Source: Acidovorax sp. DW039 (GTDB lineage Bacteria > Pseudomonadota > Gammaproteobacteria > Burkholderiales > Burkholderiaceae_C). From it: a stretch of 64,000 nt of DNA. Below, piece by piece: positions 45,028-54,679 of the stretch; position 1 is the stretch's first letter, and every line of letters starts with the position of its first letter. The stretch spans positions 4,386,001 through 4,450,000 of the forward strand of contig NZ_AP029019.1 of assembly GCF_037101375.1 (NCBI RefSeq), written 5' to 3'. The notes beneath the pieces were generated by a model. The model was given only the letters and a program-made list of their open reading frames with translations, made no database searches and was not told where the DNA came from. Both the position numbers and the translations under genes were made by a program.

Positions 45028-45684
45028 TTAACCCTTGCGAACGGTGCTCACCAAGTACTCCACCACCTGCAGCACGGTCTGCATGTTGCCCGCCATAGTA
45101 CCGTCGGTGTAATAGCGGCCAGCAACACCCATGGAGGGCACGCCTTCCACACCAAAATCGTTTTGCAACTGCGCGGCACGCCGGGCTTGGTTGCCGGCGT
45201 TGAAGGAGTTGTACACCTCCTTGAACTTCGCCACATCCACGCCTTGCTTGCCGATCCACTCAAAAATTTCGTCGTCCTTGGCCAGCTTCTGCTTCTCGAC
45301 ATGGATGGCGCGGAACACCTTGGCATGCAGGTCGGGCAACTTGCCCATACCTTCTAGGGCGTAATAAAGCTTTTGCTGGGGCACGAAGCTGGCATTGAAG
45401 GCCACAGGCACCCGGCGAATCACCAGATCCTTGGGGGCAGCCTTGATCCAGCTCTCCAAGGTCGGCTCAAACGCATTGCAGTGAGGGCAGCTGTACCAGA
45501 AGAACTCGATCACTTCGATCTTGCCTGCTGGCACATCGGTCGCGACGGGCTTGGAAAGCTTTTGGTAGTCCTTGCCTTCCTTGAACTGGCGCACCTGGGC
45601 TTGTGCAGGCAGCGCCAGAGGCAACGTGACCGCGGATGCGGCCACAGCAGTGGCGGCGGACATTGAAAACTCGCGACGTTTCAT
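45028..45684 (-). CDS. dsbA: Thiol:disulfide interchange protein DsbA
   Basis: 218 residues from MKRREFSMSA. The signal peptide (1-29) starts with a twin-arginine-like KRREF and ends ALPAQAQ. The thioredoxin-fold active site is C66-P-H-C69 in FFWYSCPHCNAFEP, with the cis-Pro in GVEGVPSMG and a helical insert between. It oxidises cysteines in exported proteins, passing electrons to DsbB. It lies between the SPOR protein and its own terminator. Confidence 0.93.
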   Translation of the reverse strand: MKRREFSMSAATAVAASAVTLPLALPAQAQVRQFKEGKDYQKLSKPVATDVPAGKIEVIEFFWYSCPHCNAFEPTLESWIKAAPKDLVIRRVPVAFNASFVPQQKLYYALEGMGKLPDLHAKVFRAIHVEKQKLAKDDEIFEWIGKQGVDVAKFKEVYNSFNAGNQARRAAQLQNDFGVEGVPSMGVAGRYYTDGTMAGNMQTVLQVVEYLVSTVRKG

Positions 45685-45780
45685 GAAAAGAACACTCCTT
45701 ATCTGGTCTTGGGGGTGTGAGCGAAGGCGGGTCAAAAAGTTCAGATCACCCGAGGGCAAAGCAGTCAGTGCGTCCGCAGA

Positions 45781-46461
45781 TCAGCGCTGGACACGCACGA
45801 GCGCCGACTCCACGCCGGTGTCATCCAGCTTGTCTTTCAGCGCTGCAGCATCATCACGCTTGGCAAACGGGCCCACGCGCACGCGGAAGACGGGGCGACC
45901 GTTTTGTTCGCGCTCACTCACGCGCGCCTCCCAGCCCATCATGGCCAGCTTGGCGCGCTGGGCGTCCGCATCGGCCTGAGTCCTGAAGGCACCTGCCTGC
46001 ACAAAATAGTCATACGGGTCAGCACTGCCCGACTCTGCCGCCTTCGCCTTGGCCAGATCCCCCAGAGGATCAGCACTGGCCGAAGGCTTGCCAGTTTCCG
46101 GTTTGCTGGCCGCCACCTTGGGGGCAGAAGCAGCAGCGGCCTTGGGGTCCGCAGGCGTTGCTGCCGCAGTGGCAGGCGTAGAAGGCTGAACGACCGCACC
46201 GGACTGGGTTGGTGCCGACGCTGCCGAGGCAGCCGCAACAGGCGGCTTGGCAGACTTGCCCCGCAGCGGGGAGTTAGGGTCCCAGTCTTTGTTCTTCTGG
46301 GCTTCCGCGGCATCCTGGTCTGCCCCTCGTGCCCCGCCCTTGTTCAGGAAAGGCACGGGCACCTTGGTGACGTAGACCGCCACAGCCAGCGCCGCGCCCA
46401 GGCCCACGATGACCCCCAAAATAAAGCCCAGGATGGTTCCGCCCCGCTGATGGTTCTTCAT
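45781..46461 (-). CDS. SPOR-domain membrane protein
   Basis: 226 residues from MKNHQRGGTILG; a GTG five codons earlier overlaps the argS stop (GTGA) and would be translationally coupled, so the start is uncertain. A membrane helix covers about 8-30 (TILGFILGVIVGLGAALAV). A long Ala/Pro/Lys-rich spacer leads to a C-terminal SPOR domain (about 150-226, DYFVQAGAFRTQADADAQ, VFRVRVGPF) that binds denuded peptidoglycan at division sites. It follows argS in one operon with dsbA, an arrangement common in betaproteobacteria. Confidence 0.9.
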   Translation of the reverse strand: MKNHQRGGTILGFILGVIVGLGAALAVAVYVTKVPVPFLNKGGARGADQDAAEAQKNKDWDPNSPLRGKSAKPPVAAASAASAPTQSGAVVQPSTPATAAATPADPKAAAASAPKVAASKPETGKPSASADPLGDLAKAKAAESGSADPYDYFVQAGAFRTQADADAQRAKLAMMGWEARVSEREQNGRPVFRVRVGPFAKRDDAAALKDKLDDTGVESALVRVQR

Positions 46462-46472
46462 AGTTTTCTCGT

Positions 46473-48182
46473 TCACATTCTGGCTGGGGCCGACACACCC
46501 AGCACCGCCAAGCCATTGTGCAATACCTGCGCGGTGGCAGCGACCAGGGCCAGACGGGCCTTCTTCACGACTTCATCGTCCACCAGGATGCGCTCGGCAT
46601 CGTAGTAGCTGTGATAGGCCGAGGCCAGGTCACGCAGGTAGAAAGTCACGTCATGCGGAGCCTCGCCCAGCGTGGCGGCCGTCAGCATCTCGGGGTACTT
46701 GGCCAGTTGCAGCATGAGCGCCTGGGCCTGAGGGCCTTCCAGCGCCGACAGGTCAACATCCTTGAGCGAAGCCACATCACTCCCACCCGCCTCTTGCCAG
46801 GCACGCAGCACTGACTGGATGCGCGCATGGGCGTACTGCACGTAGTACACCGGGTTGTCGTTGTTCTGGGCGACCGCCAGATCCACATCGAAGGTGTATT
46901 CGGTGTCAGGCTTGCGGCTGAGCAGGAAGAAGCGCACGGCGTCCTTGCTCGTCCACTCGATCAGGTCACGCAGCGTGACGTAGCTGCCTGCGCGCTTGCT
47001 GATCTTGACCTCTTCGCCGCCGCGCACCACGCGCACCATGGTGTGCAGCACGTAGTCGGGGTAGCCCTGCGGAATACCGACATCGGCCGCCTGCAGGCCG
47101 GCGCGCACGCGGGCGATGGTGCCGTGGTGGTCTGTGCCCTGGATGTTGACGACCTTGGTGAAGCCGCGCTCCCACTTGGCGATGTGGTAAGCCACATCGG
47201 GCACGAAGTAGGTGTACGTACCGTCCTGCTTGCGCATGACGCGGTCCTTGTCGTCTCCATAGTCCGTGCTCTTGAGCCACAGCGCGCCATCCTGCTCGTA
47301 CGTCTTGCCGTTGGCCACGAGCTTGTTCACCGTGGCTTCGACGCGGCCGCTGGTGTAGAGGCTGGACTCGAGGTAGTACTGGTCAAAGTGGAGATTGAAG
47401 GCCTGCAAATCCTTGTCTTGCTCGTTGCGCAGGTAGGCCACGGCAAACTGGCGGATGTTGTCGTAGTCCTCCACATCGCCATTGGCCGTGAACTCGCGGT
47501 CATCGGCCTTCACGGTAGCCTTGGCCTTGAAGGCTTCGGCAATGTCGGCGATGTAGTCGCCGTTGTAGAAGTTCTTGGCCAGCGGGTTGTCGCTGTCGGT
47601 GGGCCAGCAGTCGTCACCGGGCTTGAAGCCCTTGGCGCGCAGCTGCGTGCTTTTTGTGAGCGTATCGATCTGCACACCGGCATCGTTGTAATAGAACTCG
47701 CGGTGTACGTTCCAGCCCTGCGTTGCGAACAGGTTGCAGATGGCGTCACCCAGCGCCGCTTGGCGGCCATGGCCCACATGCAAGGGGCCGGTGGGGTTGG
47801 CAGAGACAAACTCCACGAGCACACGCTGACCGTTGCTGGGCTGAAAGCCAAAGCGCTCACCCGCCCCCAGCACCTCGCGCACCACTTCCTGCTTGGCAGC
47901 GGGCTTCAGACGAATGTTCAGAAAGCCAGGACCGGCGATTTCAATGGCCTCAACCCAGCGCTGGTAGGCTGGTGTGGCCTCCAGCGTGGCCTTGAGTTGC
48001 TCGCCGAGAGCACGAGGGTTGAGCTTGAGAGGCTTGGCCAATTGCATGGCAGCCGTACAGGCGAAATCGCCATGAGCGGCCACCTTGGGGGATTCAAAAG
48101 CGGCCTTTGCGCCAGCGCCAGGAGACAGGGCATCCAGCGCGGTAGCAAGGGTAGCCAGGAGTTCGTTTTTGACAGAGAGCAT
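46473..48182 (-). CDS. argS: Arginyl-tRNA synthetase
   Basis: 569 residues, the usual class I length. The N-terminal Add-1 domain covers about 1-110, then the catalytic domain with the HIGH box [17 protein letters not shown] and the KMSKS-like [16 protein letters not shown]. The anticodon-binding helical domain ends in [14 protein letters not shown]. It charges tRNA-Arg. It leads an operon with the SPOR protein and perhaps dsbA. The stop overlaps a possible GTG start of the SPOR gene. Confidence 0.97.
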   Translation of the reverse strand: MLSVKNELLATLATALDALSPGAGAKAAFESPKVAAHGDFACTAAMQLAKPLKLNPRALGEQLKATLEATPAYQRWVEAIEIAGPGFLNIRLKPAAKQEVVREVLGAGERFGFQPSNGQRVLVEFVSANPTGPLHVGHGRQAALGDAICNLFATQGWNVHREFYYNDAGVQIDTLTKSTQLRAKGFKPGDDCWPTDSDNPLAKNFYNGDYIADIAEAFKAKATVKADDREFTANGDVEDYDNIRQFAVAYLRNEQDKDLQAFNLHFDQYYLESSLYTSGRVEATVNKLVANGKTYEQDGALWLKSTDYGDDKDRVMRKQDGTYTYFVPDVAYHIAKWERGFTKVVNIQGTDHHGTIARVRAGLQAADVGIPQGYPDYVLHTMVRVVRGGEEVKISKRAGSYVTLRDLIEWTSKDAVRFFLLSRKPDTEYTFDVDLAVAQNNDNPVYYVQYAHARIQSVLRAWQEAGGSDVASLKDVDLSALEGPQAQALMLQLAKYPEMLTAATLGEAPHDVTFYLRDLASAYHSYYDAERILVDDEVVKKARLALVAATAQVLHNGLAVLGVSAPARM

Positions 48183-48462
48183 CGGTGGATTTTACGGGGC
48201 CGCCCCTGCCTGCACGATTTGGCTTGTGAGCATGCACGCAACACCGCGCCGTTCTCACGAACCGCAACGTCCACCCGAGCGGCATGTGGCTTGTCGCGAT
48301 ACAGGATCTTCACAGTTGCAACGCAAGCCACCCAGCCGCAACAGAACGTAATAAATCGCGAGATACTTGTTTTGCCTGTCAGCCGACGGCAACCACGCCA
48401 CGTTAAAACCCTACCATCCGTACCGGATTGGTTTTGATGTTGACCTACCTACTGGAGCCCCT

Positions 48463-48864
48463 ATGAAGAAGCTTCTCTCCCTGACAGCCTTGAGCCTGGC
48501 CCTTTCGATCAGCGCAGCCCATGCGGCCGACGCCCCGGCCGCTGCTCCGGCCGCAGCACCTGCAGCCAAGACTGCTCCAGCACCCGCCGCGGCTCCAGCA
48601 ACCACCACAGCTGCACCTGCTGCAGCAGCACCTGCATCGGCCCCTGCCGCCACGCCAACCAAGCAGCAATCGAAGATGGCCACCTGCAACGCCGAAGCAG
48701 GCGACAAGAAGGGTGATGAGCGCAAGGCATTCATGAAGAGCTGCCTGAGCAACAAGCCTGCGACACAGCAAGACAAGATGAAAACCTGCAACGCTGATGC
48801 CAAGACCAAGGCCCTCAAGGGCGACGAACGCAAGGCCTTCATGAGCGAGTGCCTGAAGAAGTGA
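48463..48864 (+). CDS. PsiF-repeat periplasmic protein
   Basis: 133 residues from MKKLLSLTALS, with GGAG ahead. The signal peptide ends near SAAHA (1-22). An Ala/Pro/Thr-rich spacer (about 23-64) follows, then two PsiF repeats: MATCNAEAGDKKGDERKAFM and MKTCNADAKTKALKGDERKA, each with paired Cys and a KSCL or SECL end. E. coli psiF is phosphate-starvation-inducible; the function is unknown. A strong terminator follows. Confidence 0.9.
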   Translation: MKKLLSLTALSLALSISAAHAADAPAAAPAAAPAAKTAPAPAAAPATTTAAPAAAAPASAPAATPTKQQSKMATCNAEAGDKKGDERKAFMKSCLSNKPATQQDKMKTCNADAKTKALKGDERKAFMSECLKK

Positions 48865-48902
48865 TGGACTGGGCGGTTCCCACTAGCCGCCCACCCACAC
48901 AG

Positions 48903-48940
48903 AAAAGCCCGCCAGGCGCAAATCTGGCGGGCTTTTTTTT
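48903..48940 (+). terminator. Strong intrinsic terminator behind the PsiF-repeat gene
   Basis: A 13-bp perfect stem AAAAGCCCGCCAG / CTGGCGGGCTTTT around an eight-base loop, followed by a run of eight T. The A tract on the left may let it work for the convergent gene too. Confidence 0.92.
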
Positions 48941-48955
48941 GAGCGTTGATTCTGC

Positions 48956-49402
48956 TTACCAGCCGCGGGCCCAGAAGACTGCGATCACCGCAATCACAGG
49001 CAGGATGTGGGATTGCACCATCACCCAGCGGCGGGTGCTGCACACCTCCGCCTCAGCAGGCAACGCGCCTGTGGCATTCAAGGCCTTGAGCCAGCGGCGG
49101 AAGGTGAGCGTGGGCTTGATGGAGATCAGCCCCATCAACACGAACAGGGTCACCTTGATGTGAAAGAGCGGCTGAGACACATACCAAGACACGCCCTTGA
49201 CGCCAAAGTACAGGCGCGCCAGTCCTGTGGCCAGCAACACGATGGCCGTGATGCCGTAGATCAGGTCCAGCCGGGCCAGACGCTTCACCACCGCCGCATT
49301 CATCCACTCTGAGCGACACAGCGCGGCTTCGCTGGTCAGGAAGACCACCAGGGTGAGGATGGCCAGCAAGTGAAAAGCAGCGAGAAAGGCTTCGAGGGTC
49401 AT
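48956..49402 (-). CDS. DUF2214-like four-helix membrane protein
   Basis: 148 residues. The start MTLEAFLAAFH has AGGAG ahead. Four hydrophobic segments are visible: LLAILTLVVFLTSEAAL, YGITAIVLLATGLARLYFG, FHIKVTLFVLMGLIS and HILPVIAVIAVFWARGW. The pattern RLARLDLIYGITAI with conserved Arg and the GVKGVSWYVSQPLFHIK loop match the DUF2214 family, whose role is unknown. It converges on the PsiF gene. Confidence 0.75.
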   Translation of the reverse strand: MTLEAFLAAFHLLAILTLVVFLTSEAALCRSEWMNAAVVKRLARLDLIYGITAIVLLATGLARLYFGVKGVSWYVSQPLFHIKVTLFVLMGLISIKPTLTFRRWLKALNATGALPAEAEVCSTRRWVMVQSHILPVIAVIAVFWARGW

Positions 49403-49512
49403 GAAAAGCTCCTGGGAAATCAGCACGGGCACCATGGGTGGAGCCGCTGTTGCGGCCACTGGGTAGTGATTGTGCTTGAGCCGAATGAGCCCGCCCTTCA
49501 GCAGGAGGTCCC

Positions 49513-49551
49513 CAAAAGAAGAAACGGCGCATACCCTCAAGGCATGCGCCG
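49513..49551 (-). terminator. Intrinsic terminator of dctA
   Basis: On the minus strand, CGGCGCATGCC-TTGAG-GGTATGCGCCG forms a long stem with one or two mismatches, followed by TTTCTTCTTTT. It lies about 25 bases behind the dctA stop. Confidence 0.75.
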
Positions 49552-49575
49552 CTTGGAAGTTCGACCGAGAAACCG

Positions 49576-50943
49576 TCAGGCCGCTGTGCGAGTGGCTGCG
49601 CCGACAGGCACGGCGACATCGGCCACGGGTGCGGCAGCCACGACGGGTTCGGGCAACGCACGCCCATTGAGTGCGGCATCCAGGCGCTGATGATCCAGCG
49701 CATTCTCCCAGCGGGACACCACCACCGTCGCCACGGCATTGCCGATGAAGTTGGTGAGCGAGCGGCATTCGCTCATGAAACGGTCCACGCCCAGAATCAG
49801 CGCCATACCCGCCACAGGCACTTCAGGCACCACCGCCAGGGTGGCCGCAAGGGTGATGAAGCCAGCGCCGGTCACGCCCGCTGCGCCCTTGGACGATAGC
49901 ATGGCCACCAGCAGCAGTGCAATCTGGTGCCCCAGCGTCAGCTCGGTATTGGTGGCCTGCGCAATGAACAAAGCGGCCAGCGTCATGTAGATGTTGGTGC
50001 CGTCCAGATTGAACGAATAGCCCGTTGGCACCACCAAACCCACCACCGACTTGCTGCAACCAGCCTTCTCCATCTTCTCCATCAGCGAAGGCAGGGCCGA
50101 CTCGGACGAAGAAGTGCCCAACACCAGCATCAGCTCGGCCTTGAGGTAACGGCACAGCTTGAGCACCGAGAAGCCACACAGCCGACACACAAAGCCGAGG
50201 ATGACCAGCACGAACAGCAGTGAGGTGATGTAGAACGAGCCCACCAGCCAGGCCAGGTTGACGAGGGAGCCCAGGCCGAACTTGCCAATGGTGAACGCCA
50301 TGGCACCGAAAGCGCCCAGGGGAGCGGCCTTCATGACGATGCCAACCACCTTGAATACGGGAGTGGTGAGCGCATCCAGAAAGTTCAGCACGGGGCGGCC
50401 GGGTTCGCCCACCATGGCCAAGCCCACACCGAACAGCACCGCCACCAGCAGCACCTGCAGAATGTTGTCGCCGACGAAGGGGCTGACCAGCGTCTTGGGG
50501 ATGATGTCCATCACAAAGCCTGTGAGCGTCATCTCGTGCGACTTGGCCACGTAGCCCTTCACGGCCGTCTGGTCCAGGTCCGCCACGTTGATGTTCATGC
50601 CTGCCCCGGGCTGGACCACGTTGGCCACCACCATGCCCACCACCAGGGCCAGCGTCGAGAAGAACAGGAAATACGCCATGGCCTTGCCGAACACGCGGCC
50701 CACCGCGCTCAGCTGAGACATACCGGCAATGCCGGTGACAATCGTCAGAAAGATCACCGGGGCGATGATCATCTTGACCAGCTTGATGAAGGCATCGCCC
50801 AGTGGCTTGAGCGCTTCGCCGTAAGCGGGTTCAAAATGACCCAGCAACACGCCCAGGACGATGGCCAACACCACCTGGAAGTACAGTTGCCGATAAAAAG
50901 GCAGCCGCACGGCGGGGGCTGCGGGAGCGGATGGGATGTGCAT
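49576..50943 (-). CDS. dctA: C4-dicarboxylate:proton/cation symporter
   Basis: 455 residues of the SLC1 fold. The hairpin-1 serine-rich motif is [15 protein letters not shown], the transport-domain motif [18 protein letters not shown], and hairpin 2 [18 protein letters not shown]. The Arg in [11 protein letters not shown], near the end, favours dicarboxylates over neutral amino acids. It takes up succinate, fumarate and malate. It diverges from the hybrid kinase gene across about 240 bases, where an imperfect CCTATTGGTATTAGG (51042-51056) lies. No clear sigma-54 promoter was identified. An Ala/Val-rich tail of about 30 residues follows the last helix. Confidence 0.93.
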   Translation of the reverse strand: MHIPSAPAAPAVRLPFYRQLYFQVVLAIVLGVLLGHFEPAYGEALKPLGDAFIKLVKMIIAPVIFLTIVTGIAGMSQLSAVGRVFGKAMAYFLFFSTLALVVGMVVANVVQPGAGMNINVADLDQTAVKGYVAKSHEMTLTGFVMDIIPKTLVSPFVGDNILQVLLVAVLFGVGLAMVGEPGRPVLNFLDALTTPVFKVVGIVMKAAPLGAFGAMAFTIGKFGLGSLVNLAWLVGSFYITSLLFVLVILGFVCRLCGFSVLKLCRYLKAELMLVLGTSSSESALPSLMEKMEKAGCSKSVVGLVVPTGYSFNLDGTNIYMTLAALFIAQATNTELTLGHQIALLLVAMLSSKGAAGVTGAGFITLAATLAVVPEVPVAGMALILGVDRFMSECRSLTNFIGNAVATVVVSRWENALDHQRLDAALNGRALPEPVVAAAPVADVAVPVGAATRTAA

Positions 50944-51182
50944 GGAACGGTCTCCAGAAATCGGGGGGCTGCACCACCGGGGTGCACCCGGCGCGCGTCA
51001 AGGGTGCCGTTTGTACCGTTGCACTCTGTTTCAGCCGATAACCTATTGGTATTAGGCGCAGGCGTCTCCATAGGAGAACCACTCTTCAAACCTAGGGTAA
51101 ACACTTAGTTACCAAACCGGTGCACCCGCCGCCTGATAGCACCTACCGGGTTTTTTTGACGCTTGAAATCCCGCCCGCCACC

Positions 51183-53870
51183 ATGCCCCTGTTTCCCTAT
51201 CGCCGCCAACTCTGGACCCTGCTCGTACTACTTGCAGGCACCGTGGCCTGCATGCTGGGTGCAGGCCAGTGGGCCTGGCAGCGGTCTTTGCACAACGAAA
51301 GTGACAACGTGCAGCGCCAGCTGGCCCTGTACGGGCAGACGCTGGCTCAGCGCATTGACCGCTACCGCACCCTGCCCGAAGTGCTGGCGCTGGACGCACA
51401 ACTGCAAGACGCTCTGCTGCACCCCCTCAGCACGGCCGAGGTCGAAGCCCTCAACCTCAAGCTGGAGCGGGCCAATGGCGCGAGCCAGTCTTCCACCCTT
51501 ACCCTGCTCAACCGCGATGGTCTGGCCGTGGCCGCCAGCAACTGGCGCTCGGCCAACAGCAACGTAGGGCAGGACTACAGCTTTCGCCCCTACGTGCAGC
51601 AGGCCCTGGCACAAGGGCGGGGAAGCTTCTACGGCATTGGAGTGACAACGGGGGAACCGGGGTACTTCCTGTCGCAGGCCATTCGTGACGACAGCGGCTA
51701 CACCCTGGGACTGGTAGCCATCAAGATTGCCCTGCAGGAGCTGGAACGCGAGTGGCTGCAGACACCGGACATCGTGCTGGCGTCAGATGCGCACGGGGTG
51801 GTCTTCCTGGCCAGTCAGGACGCCTGGCGCTATCGCCTGCTGGAGCCGCTGGACGACGAGGAACGCCGTGAACTCAACGCCACACGGCAGTATGCAGGCC
51901 AACCCCTGCGCCCGCTGGACCTGCGGGTGGACGACCACATGGACAACGGCGGGCGACTGGTGCGCGTGCAAGCGTTGCATGGCATACCCGCCCTGCCCGG
52001 CCGGGTGTTATGGCAAACACAGCCTCTGCCCGGCACCCCCTGGCAGTTGCACCTGGTGCACGACACCCACACCAGCGTGACAGACAGCCGCTGGGCCGCC
52101 GCCGCCGGGGCAGGGGGCTGGCTGGCTGTGGCGCTGCTGGTGATGTTTGTCCGCCAGCGCCAGCGGCTGGCCCGGCTGCGCCAGCGCAGCCGCCAGGAGC
52201 TGGAAACCGTGCTGCGGCAGCACGCACAAGAGCTGCGTACCGCGCAGGACGGCATCGTGCAGGCCGCGCAGCAAGCAGCGCAGCAAACCGACACAGGCCT
52301 CTCCCGCAGCCTGGAGCACCTGCCGCAAGGCGTGGTCATCATCGATGCCGACCTGAATCTGGTGGCCTGGAATTCGCGCTATGTGCAGCTGTTTCGCTAC
52401 CCCGCCGAGCTGATGCAGGTGGGCCGCCCCATTGCCGACCTGCTGCGCCACAACGCCCGCCGCGGGCTGCTGGGCTCAGGCCCTGTGGAAGAAGCCATTG
52501 CCCGCCGACTGGCCCACCTGCGCAGCGGCACACCCCACCTGCATGAAAGTGCCAAAGACGACGGCACCGTGCTGGAGATCCGCGGCAACCCGCTGCCCGA
52601 AGGCGGGTTTGTGACCAGCTATGCCGACATCACCAGCTACAAGAACGCCGCGCGCGAATTGCGATCGCTGGCCGATGCGCTGGAGCAGCGGGTGGCCGAC
52701 CGCACACGCGACCTAGAGGCGGCCCGGCAGGAGGCCGAGCGCGCCAACCGATCCAAAACCCGCTTTGTGGCCGCCGCCGTGCACGACCTGCTGCAGCCGC
52801 TGAACGCCGCGCGCATGTTCACCTCGCTGCTGCGCAGCCACCTGCAGGGCGATGCTGCGCAGCATGCCGCAGACAGCATCGAAGGCGCACTGGCCGCACA
52901 GGACGCCATCCTCAACAGCCTGCTGGACATCTCGCGCATGGAGTCAGGCCAGCTCGATGTGCGCATCCACGACGTGGCCCTGGGCCCGCTGCTGCAGGTG
53001 CTGGGCCATAACTTTGGCGTGCTGGCCGAAAGCCAGGGCCTGAAGCTCAGTTGCGTGCCCACGCGCGCCGTGGTGCGCACGGACGAGAACCTGCTGCGCC
53101 GCATCCTGCAGAACTTTGTCTCCAACGCCATCCGCTACAGCCGACGCGGGCGCATCGTGGTGGGATGTCGCAAGGTGGGCGCAAGCCACCTGCGCATCGA
53201 AGTACACGACCAGGGCCCCGGCATCCCCGAGGCGCTGCAGCGCGAAATCTTCGAAGAATTCCGCCGCCTGGACGAGGGCCGCGCCGATGACCGAGGCGCG
53301 GGCCTGGGCTTGGCCATTGTCGAGCGCCTGGGCCGCCTGCTGGGGCACGAGATCGGTCTGCGCTCCCAACTTGGGCGCGGAAGCGTGTTCTGGGTGTGCG
53401 TGCCGCTGGGCAGCCCCGCAGCCATCCACCCTGCCACCCCACCCGCCACGACCCAGCAGCCCGCAGAGGATGCCCCCTTGCAAGGCAGCAGCGCCTGGGT
53501 GATTGAAGACGACGGCCCCACCTCCGCGGCCACCCAGGCCTTGCTGCAGCGCTGGGGCTGCGCCGTCCCCCTGGCAGGCGGCGCCTTGGAGGCCCTGGAA
53601 CAGGCCCAACCCGGCCAAGCACCGCAGCTGGTGTTGCTGGACGTGCACCTCGGCGCGGGCCAGCACGGCCCAGATGTCTATGCCGAGCTATGCCAGCGCT
53701 GGGGCCAAAGCCCGGCGGTGATCCTCGTCACCGCTGAGCGCGACGCCACCTTGCGCCGCCAAGCGGCAGAGCGGGGCTGGGGCTTTCTAGCAAAACCGGT
53801 GAGGGCGCCCGCTTTGCGCGCACTGGTCAGCCAGACCTTGCTACGCCTTCGCCCAGGCTCGTCTTCCTGA
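51183..53870 (+). CDS. Hybrid sensor kinase, Cache-like sensor with NahK/ErcS-type core
   Basis: 895 residues from MPLFPYRRQLW. Membrane helices at about 12-31 and 303-325 enclose a periplasmic domain like that of DctB (SFRPYVQQALAQGRGSFYG, YFLSQAI). A PAS-7-type domain follows (about 365-480, LPQGVVIIDADLNLVAWNSRY) and then the kinase: His534 in AAVHDLLQPLNAARMF, N box QNFVSNAIRYS, glycine boxes DQGPGIP and GAGLGLAIVERLG. A C-terminal receiver has D820 in LVLLDVHLG. The core resembles the NahK/ErcS group that acts with LuxR-type regulators on C2 and alcohol metabolism. It diverges from dctA and converges on a LuxR regulator. Confidence 0.88.
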   Translation: MPLFPYRRQLWTLLVLLAGTVACMLGAGQWAWQRSLHNESDNVQRQLALYGQTLAQRIDRYRTLPEVLALDAQLQDALLHPLSTAEVEALNLKLERANGASQSSTLTLLNRDGLAVAASNWRSANSNVGQDYSFRPYVQQALAQGRGSFYGIGVTTGEPGYFLSQAIRDDSGYTLGLVAIKIALQELEREWLQTPDIVLASDAHGVVFLASQDAWRYRLLEPLDDEERRELNATRQYAGQPLRPLDLRVDDHMDNGGRLVRVQALHGIPALPGRVLWQTQPLPGTPWQLHLVHDTHTSVTDSRWAAAAGAGGWLAVALLVMFVRQRQRLARLRQRSRQELETVLRQHAQELRTAQDGIVQAAQQAAQQTDTGLSRSLEHLPQGVVIIDADLNLVAWNSRYVQLFRYPAELMQVGRPIADLLRHNARRGLLGSGPVEEAIARRLAHLRSGTPHLHESAKDDGTVLEIRGNPLPEGGFVTSYADITSYKNAARELRSLADALEQRVADRTRDLEAARQEAERANRSKTRFVAAAVHDLLQPLNAARMFTSLLRSHLQGDAAQHAADSIEGALAAQDAILNSLLDISRMESGQLDVRIHDVALGPLLQVLGHNFGVLAESQGLKLSCVPTRAVVRTDENLLRRILQNFVSNAIRYSRRGRIVVGCRKVGASHLRIEVHDQGPGIPEALQREIFEEFRRLDEGRADDRGAGLGLAIVERLGRLLGHEIGLRSQLGRGSVFWVCVPLGSPAAIHPATPPATTQQPAEDAPLQGSSAWVIEDDGPTSAATQALLQRWGCAVPLAGGALEALEQAQPGQAPQLVLLDVHLGAGQHGPDVYAELCQRWGQSPAVILVTAERDATLRRQAAERGWGFLAKPVRAPALRALVSQTLLRLRPGSSS

Positions 53871-53900
53871 TCAAGGCAGCAAGGGACTTGGGCGATGCCT

Positions 53901-53950
53901 TTTGCTCCTGATTTGATAGCTGCCTGCGCTTATTCCATAAGCGCTATCCC
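53901..53950 (+). repeat. Dispersed palindromic repeat, copy between hybrid kinase and LuxR gene
   Basis: Contains TTTGCTCCTGATTTGATAGC then TGCCTGCGCTTATTCCATAA then GCGCTATCC. It begins 30 bases behind the hybrid-kinase stop, in that gene's sense. The right arm is truncated and no T run follows, so it has lost its terminator-like end. Confidence 0.8.
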
Positions 53951-53962
53951 GCAAGTTGCAGA

Positions 53963-54631
53963 CTACTCCCTACCTGTGGGCGTCGCTTCAGCTGGCAGCC
54001 CATCCTCCGCCTCCAGGCTTTTGACTAACACCGCCGCCTGCGTGCGGCTGTAGCACTCCAGCTTTTTCAAAATCGCGGTGACGTGAACCTTCACGGTGTT
54101 CTCGGCCAGCCCCAGCTCTGCGGCGATCTGCTTGTTGAGCAGGCCGTCGGCCAGGCACAGCAGCACGCGGAACTGCTGGGGGGTGAGCTGGGCCAGGCGG
54201 GCGGCCAGCTCGGCGTCGGCCTCGGAGCGCTCGGCAGCGATGGGAGGAAAGCAGCTGTCTCCATCCAGCACGGCCTGGATGGCGTCGCCCATCGCCTCGG
54301 CGGGGGCGGATTTGGGGATGAACCCTGCTGCGCCAAACTGCTGCGCCCGGCGAATAACGCGTGGGTGGTCGTTGGACGAGATGATGACTACGGGCAGTTC
54401 AGGGTATTCGCCGCGCACATGCAGCAGTGCCGAAAAGCCCCGCGTGCCGGGCATGCTCAGGTCCAGCAGCACCAACTCCACCTCGGGGTGCTCTTGCAGC
54501 GCCTGGCCCAAGGTGGCGGCGCTGGCGGCCTCCAGCGTGCGGAACTGGGGAAAGCGTTCGCGCAGCACGTGCAGCACGGCAGCGCGAAAGAGGGGATGGT
54601 CGTCAGCGACGAGGAGCGTGGGCTCGGACAT
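53963..54631 (-). CDS. LuxR/NarL-family response regulator
   Basis: 222 residues from MSEPTLLVADDHP. The receiver has D10-D11 and the phosphoacceptor D57 in LVLLDLSMPG; Lys follows in FIPKSA. The LuxR helix-turn-helix occupies about 150-210 (LTPQQFRVLLCLADGLLNKQ and AENTVKVHVTAILKKL). It faces the hybrid kinase gene tail to tail and is the likely partner of its kinase core. The downstream regulon may include dctA and metabolic genes. Confidence 0.92.
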   Translation of the reverse strand: MSEPTLLVADDHPLFRAAVLHVLRERFPQFRTLEAASAATLGQALQEHPEVELVLLDLSMPGTRGFSALLHVRGEYPELPVVIISSNDHPRVIRRAQQFGAAGFIPKSAPAEAMGDAIQAVLDGDSCFPPIAAERSEADAELAARLAQLTPQQFRVLLCLADGLLNKQIAAELGLAENTVKVHVTAILKKLECYSRTQAAVLVKSLEAEDGLPAEATPTGRE

Positions 54632-54679
54632 GGGCGCAGTCTGCCACGGCACGAGCTGCCTGTGTGTGAAGAAGGGGCA